From Rheinheimera riviphila (lineage in GTDB: Bacteria; Pseudomonadota; Gammaproteobacteria; Enterobacterales; Alteromonadaceae): DNA of 64,000 bases. The notes below the pieces were generated by a model, which was not told where the DNA came from, made no database searches, and saw nothing but the letters and a program-made list of their open reading frames with translations. How positions within the stretch are numbered: position 1 is the stretch's first letter; every line of letters begins with the position of its first letter. Shown here in pieces: positions 63,832-64,000 of this stretch. The DNA is taken from the NCBI RefSeq assembly GCF_004005945.1, contig NZ_SACS01000002.1, positions 124,001-188,000 of the forward strand, written 5' to 3'. The translations under genes were made by a program, and so were the position numbers.

Positions 63832-64000
63832 TGGCTGGCTCCTGCTGCGGTTCCGGTTTATCTGAAGGCTCGCTGCGACGACGATAGCGTTTATCCAGCA
63901 ATGCAATCAGACCACCCAATGCCATGAGCAAACCACCAAGCCAAATCCAGCGCACAAACGGCTTCACATACACCCGCACCGACCAGGACGGCCCAGACAT
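63824..64000 (-). CDS. ccmF: Haem lyase CcmF, C-terminal 58 residues (runs off the window)
   Basis: The last 58 codons of an open frame enter from the right edge: GPSWSVRVYVKPFVRWIWLGGLLMALGGLIALLDKRYRRR, then a charged SEPSDKPEPQQEPANA tail and a stop at 63824-63826. The WSVRVYxKPFVRWIWLG...MALGG segment is the last membrane helix of CcmF, the subunit that attaches haem to apocytochrome c together with CcmH and CcmI. The order ccmF-G-H-I fits the standard operon. The rest lies outside the window. Confidence 0.93.
   Translation of the reverse strand: MSGPSWSVRVYVKPFVRWIWLGGLLMALGGLIALLDKRYRRRSEPSDKPEPQQEPANA

Overview
The window is about 64 kb of chromosomal DNA from a gammaproteobacterium. 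Gene content and order (cysB near topA, pheST-ihfA, dapA-bamC, an hda/DUF2066 pair, a VolA-type lipase, a full ccm run) fit the Alteromonadales/Chromatiaceae group around Rheinheimera, Arsukibacterium and Alishewanella. The genus is inferred from protein character, not from a search. I see no prophage, transposase, plasmid gene, CRISPR array, rRNA or tRNA. The content is mostly core and housekeeping, densely packed, with short overlapping operons and clear hairpin terminators.

Layout. 0-3.9 kb: a shortened PbgA/YejM-like inner-membrane protein, an orphan small gene, a 50-residue DUF2061 protein, yaeQ and cvfB. 3.9-12.8 kb (minus strand): a GAF-GAF-GGDEF-EAL protein, preceded by a six-gene operon (YbgA-type protein, DNA photolyase, NTF2-like protein, FAD oxidoreductase, DUF1365, cyclopropane-type lipid methyltransferase). 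That gene set is known elsewhere from light and singlet-oxygen responses. 13-21.2 kb (minus): dapA-bamC, DUF2066-hda, pheS-pheT-ihfA. 21.3-26.4 kb (plus): gcvR, bcp, gst, a soluble PQQ-dependent aldose dehydrogenase and a TonB receptor very like PqqU/YncD. 26.6-30.1 kb (plus): an operon of an unknown gene, bepA, an arsC-like reductase, wrbA and DUF2069. 30.1-33.2 kb: a periplasmic solute-binding-like protein, a LON-domain protein, and divergent queE/queC. 33.3-41.4 kb: metR, cysB, an orphan histidine kinase, a membrane coiled-coil protein, topA and astB. 41.6-51.7 kb: an Ig-repeat lipoprotein, a dicarboxylate/amino-acid symporter, tpm, sohB, a VolA-like lipoprotein lipase, yciK and an H-NS-like protein. 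51.9-58.8 kb: carbonic anhydrase, a secreted unknown, a thioesterase, purU, trmO, a kelch protein, proS and a small membrane protein. 58.9-64 kb (minus): a peptide transporter, mlaA, then ccmI-ccmH-ccmG and the 3' end of ccmF.

Most notable signals: (1) a family of about 90-130 bp inverted-terminal-repeat elements (16.8 kb and a tandem pair at 6.4-6.6 kb) whose stems show compensatory changes; (2) a PqqU-like receptor next to a PQQ enzyme; (3) the photolyase/lipid-methyltransferase operon without its usual ECF sigma factor nearby, but with a TGATCC-type promoter candidate; (4) MetJ-like met boxes in front of metR; (5) a perfect 19-bp inverted repeat behind cysB. I did not find a clearly new multi-gene system.
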